From Paenibacillus sp. W2I17 (lineage in GTDB: Bacteria > Bacillota > Bacilli > Paenibacillales > Paenibacillaceae): a stretch of 64,000 bases of DNA. Location of the stretch: positions 5,952,001 through 6,016,000 of the forward strand of contig NZ_JAUSXM010000001.1 of NCBI RefSeq assembly GCF_030815985.1, in the 5' to 3' direction. The notes beneath the pieces are model-generated. The model did no database searches. It was not told where the DNA came from and saw nothing but the letters and a program-made list of their open reading frames with translations. How positions within the stretch are numbered: the stretch's first letter is position 1; every line of letters begins with the position of its first letter. Of the stretch, positions 62,380 through 64,000 are shown piece by piece. Position numbers and translations under genes: made by a program.

Positions 62380-63255
62380 TTAAAATAGCTCCAGTTGCTC
62401 CGGTCCTTCTTCCTGCTCTGGTTCAGTACGGTCAGGAAAAGGCTTCACTGGCTGGTCCAGCAGGTCCATCATCATCTGGGCATTCGCCGCTGCATCGCCA
62501 CCGGAGTTGTTGTTGAAAATAACGTAGACATCCTTGCTTTGCTCCTGCAATTGCTCCAGATAACCTTTCCACTCCAACAGCTCTTCCTTATTGTAACGGT
62601 ACAAATAACGGGTCTCGCGCCAATTGGGCGCACCATTCTGATGCCAGCCGGACACGTTGCGTCCGTGCATGCGAACCAGTGTCATCTCCGAATCCGTCGC
62701 CTGTGGAACGATGGGAATGGAACCTGGACCCGCCTGAGGTTCGTCACAGACGCTGTGAATCCATCCTTGCTCTTTCAGGAACGCAAGCGTGCGCTCTCGC
62801 ATGTCACCTTCATACCAGCTACGATGACGAAATTCGAGGGCACACGGAATACCTTCCATTCTCAGTTTCACTTCACGAAGCTCTTTCACGTTGTCCTTAT
62901 TGCACTCAAACCAGGGCGGATATTGAAACAAGGCTGCCTGCATCTTGCCGGCTTCAATGACCGGTTCCAGTGATTCCCGAAAAGCCTTATACATCTCCGA
63001 CGTGCTGGTGAAGTAGGGCTTGCCCCGTAAATGTCCGGTCATTCCCTGATAGGCTTTGATGATAAAAGCAAAGGATTCGGGCGTCTCTGCAGCCCACCGT
63101 GCCATTCGATCCCGCGGCTGAACGGCGTAGAAGGAACTATCCACCTCCACGGTGGAGAAGTACTGTCCGTATAGACTGAGCTTGTCTTTGGCTTTGGTAC
63201 GGTTTGGATAGAGATCTTCCTGATCCCCCCATCCGGTAAGTCCGATGCGAATCAT
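62380..63255 (-). CDS. DUF72 protein (YecE/YunF-like)
   Basis: A 291-residue TIM-barrel-like DUF72 protein. IRIGLTGWGDQEDLYPN opens it, followed by YFSTVEVDSSFYAVQP, AALFQYPPWF, CALEFRHRSWYEG and VYVIFNNNSGGDAAANA, all DUF72 landmarks. The C-terminus is a Glu/Pro-rich tail. AGGAGGTG lies before the ATG. The biochemical role of the family is not established. Confidence 0.9.
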   Translation of the reverse strand: MIRIGLTGWGDQEDLYPNRTKAKDKLSLYGQYFSTVEVDSSFYAVQPRDRMARWAAETPESFAFIIKAYQGMTGHLRGKPYFTSTSEMYKAFRESLEPVIEAGKMQAALFQYPPWFECNKDNVKELREVKLRMEGIPCALEFRHRSWYEGDMRERTLAFLKEQGWIHSVCDEPQAGPGSIPIVPQATDSEMTLVRMHGRNVSGWHQNGAPNWRETRYLYRYNKEELLEWKGYLEQLQEQSKDVYVIFNNNSGGDAAANAQMMMDLLDQPVKPFPDRTEPEQEEGPEQLELF

Positions 63256-63272
63256 AAGAACACCTCCTGTTG

Positions 63273-63289
63273 CTTTTTGAACAACCTCT
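63273..63289 (-). repeat. Solo end of the 7503-7682 repeat
   Basis: CTTTTTGAACAACCTCT is the exact complement of the 17-bp start of the repeat at 7503-7519. No other part of that repeat is recognisable here, so it is either a deletion remnant or a chance match of an AT-rich 17-mer. Confidence 0.4.
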
Positions 63290-63484
63290 TATAATTAACC
63301 GATTTACAGGCATATGTCTAACATTATATCGTGTGAATTTTGGCTCTTCAATGTTGGAAAATTACTGGAATTTTTTTGAGTTTGCAGAATAAAGACGTTA
63401 CAATACATTAAAGCTAGGGGAAATGATCAGGCCTGTACAAAGCGTACTATAGATAGAGAGCCAGTGACCAAGTGGAGGGCGAGA

Positions 63485-63595
63485 ATGGAGGACGGAGAAC
63501 AACTGAAAGTATTACGTGCCATTCATCGTATGCTTCGCCCGGGTGGCAGCTTTATAATTGATTTTATGAATACGGCTTTGATGTCCATGAATTGA
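63485..63595 (+). pseudogene. Fragment of a class I SAM methyltransferase
   Basis: 36 codons (MEDGEQLKVLRAIHRMLRPG, then GSFIIDFMNTALMSMN and a stop) match the segment around motif III of small-molecule methyltransferases, RMLRPGGSFIIDF. The SAM-binding motif I and everything after are missing. It is a decayed remnant between intact genes. The surrounding 63290-63484 and 63596-63640 hold no other recognised feature. Confidence 0.6.
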
Positions 63596-63657
63596 TAAAT
63601 TAATTTGTATAAAAGATAATATAATAATACCTTTAAATTATAAGGAGGATACTTAGA

Positions 63658-64000
63658 GTGGATCATGTTGATAACCAAATCCTTTTACACCTTCAAAATC
63701 AAGCTAGGATTTCCATGACTGAACTCGGTAGATTGGTGGGGCTATCCCAACCTGCTGTAACGGAAAGAGTCAAACGGATGGAGGAAAAGGGAATTATTCA
63801 GGAATATCGCACGATCATTTCTCCGCAAAAAACCGGAAAAAATGTTGCCGCCTATTTCCTGTTTAGTACTAGAAACTGTAATATTTTTCTCGATTTTGCT
63901 CGGTCGTCCCCCTTTGTTGTCGAGTGTCATCGTATAAGCGGAGAACACAATTTTTTAATGAAAGTCATTGCCGACTCTACATACGCACTTGAAGAGTTCG
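63658..64000 (+). CDS. Lrp/AsnC-family regulator, 3' end cut by the window edge
   Basis: The first 114 codons of a leucine-responsive-type regulator. VDNQILLHLQNQARISMTEL and VGLSQPAVTERVKRMEEKG form the N-terminal HTH. The RAM-type ligand domain starts near residue 60 and runs off the window; it contains VVECHRISGEHNFLMKV. The GTG at 63658 follows TAAGGAGGATA. These proteins sense amino acids. The effector and target cannot be read here. Confidence 0.88.
   Translation, partial: MDHVDNQILLHLQNQARISMTELGRLVGLSQPAVTERVKRMEEKGIIQEYRTIISPQKTGKNVAAYFLFSTRNCNIFLDFARSSPFVVECHRISGEHNFLMKVIADSTYALEEF

Overview
The window looks like a chromosome segment of a spore-forming Paenibacillus-type member of the Bacillota. 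The basis is strong AGGAGG-type ribosome binding sites, a GerE regulator, CgeB-type spore glycosyltransferases, a YhcN/YlaJ spore lipoprotein, a YesN-like AraC regulator with an LplABC-type sugar transporter, and GH106/GH105/GH42 enzymes. No rRNA, tRNA or CRISPR array was seen. The genus is inferred from gene content, not from a marker gene.

Layout. 1-2025: a GH42 beta-galactosidase cut by the window edge. 2169-5005: a molybdate locus (HTH/binding-protein regulator, modA, modB) with no modC. 5279-9166: a small unknown gene, then a four-gene cystine-type ABC importer whose first permease ends inside a short repeat. 9288-20176: a long plus-strand cluster of four small helical or basic proteins, two CgeB-like proteins, a glycosyltransferase with a very basic tail, a sugar-nucleotide set (2-epimerase, 4,6-dehydratase, RmlD-like reductase, further SDR) and two GT2 enzymes; it fits spore-surface glycosylation. 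20427-25940: an acetyltransferase, two minus-strand glycosyltransferases (one coupled to a 56-residue gene), a small unknown protein and a DHA2-type MFS exporter. 26375-30633: a Gld-type ABC operon. 30892-31893: a spore lipoprotein.

The main discovery is at 32138-42130. A 74-codon gerE is split after codon 51 by a 9,768-bp AT-rich element. Its ends carry a 17-bp direct repeat, and removing one repeat plus the element restores a full GerE in frame. The element encodes a 523-residue large serine recombinase next to the right end. The joined element ends form a 50-bp attP-like site with perfect 9-bp outer arms. This is the architecture of developmentally excised elements such as skin in sigK and SP-beta in spsM. 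The cargo includes a frameshifted PHP-phosphoesterase/ATPase, an HUH-type replication protein, a small tyrosine recombinase with paired inverted repeats, a candidate structured RNA and several small phage-like genes.

42339-49217: small unknown genes, an amino-sugar operon (RpiR regulator, nagB, nagA) and an M20 dipeptidase. 49433-62188: a rhamnogalacturonan-type locus: AraC sensor-regulator, two permeases, binding lipoprotein, GH106, deacetylase and GH105, with a candidate cre site and no transporter ATPase. 62380-64000: a DUF72 protein, a methyltransferase remnant and the start of an Lrp/AsnC regulator. A roughly 150-bp dispersed repeat with paired ends occurs twice (26160 and 47703).
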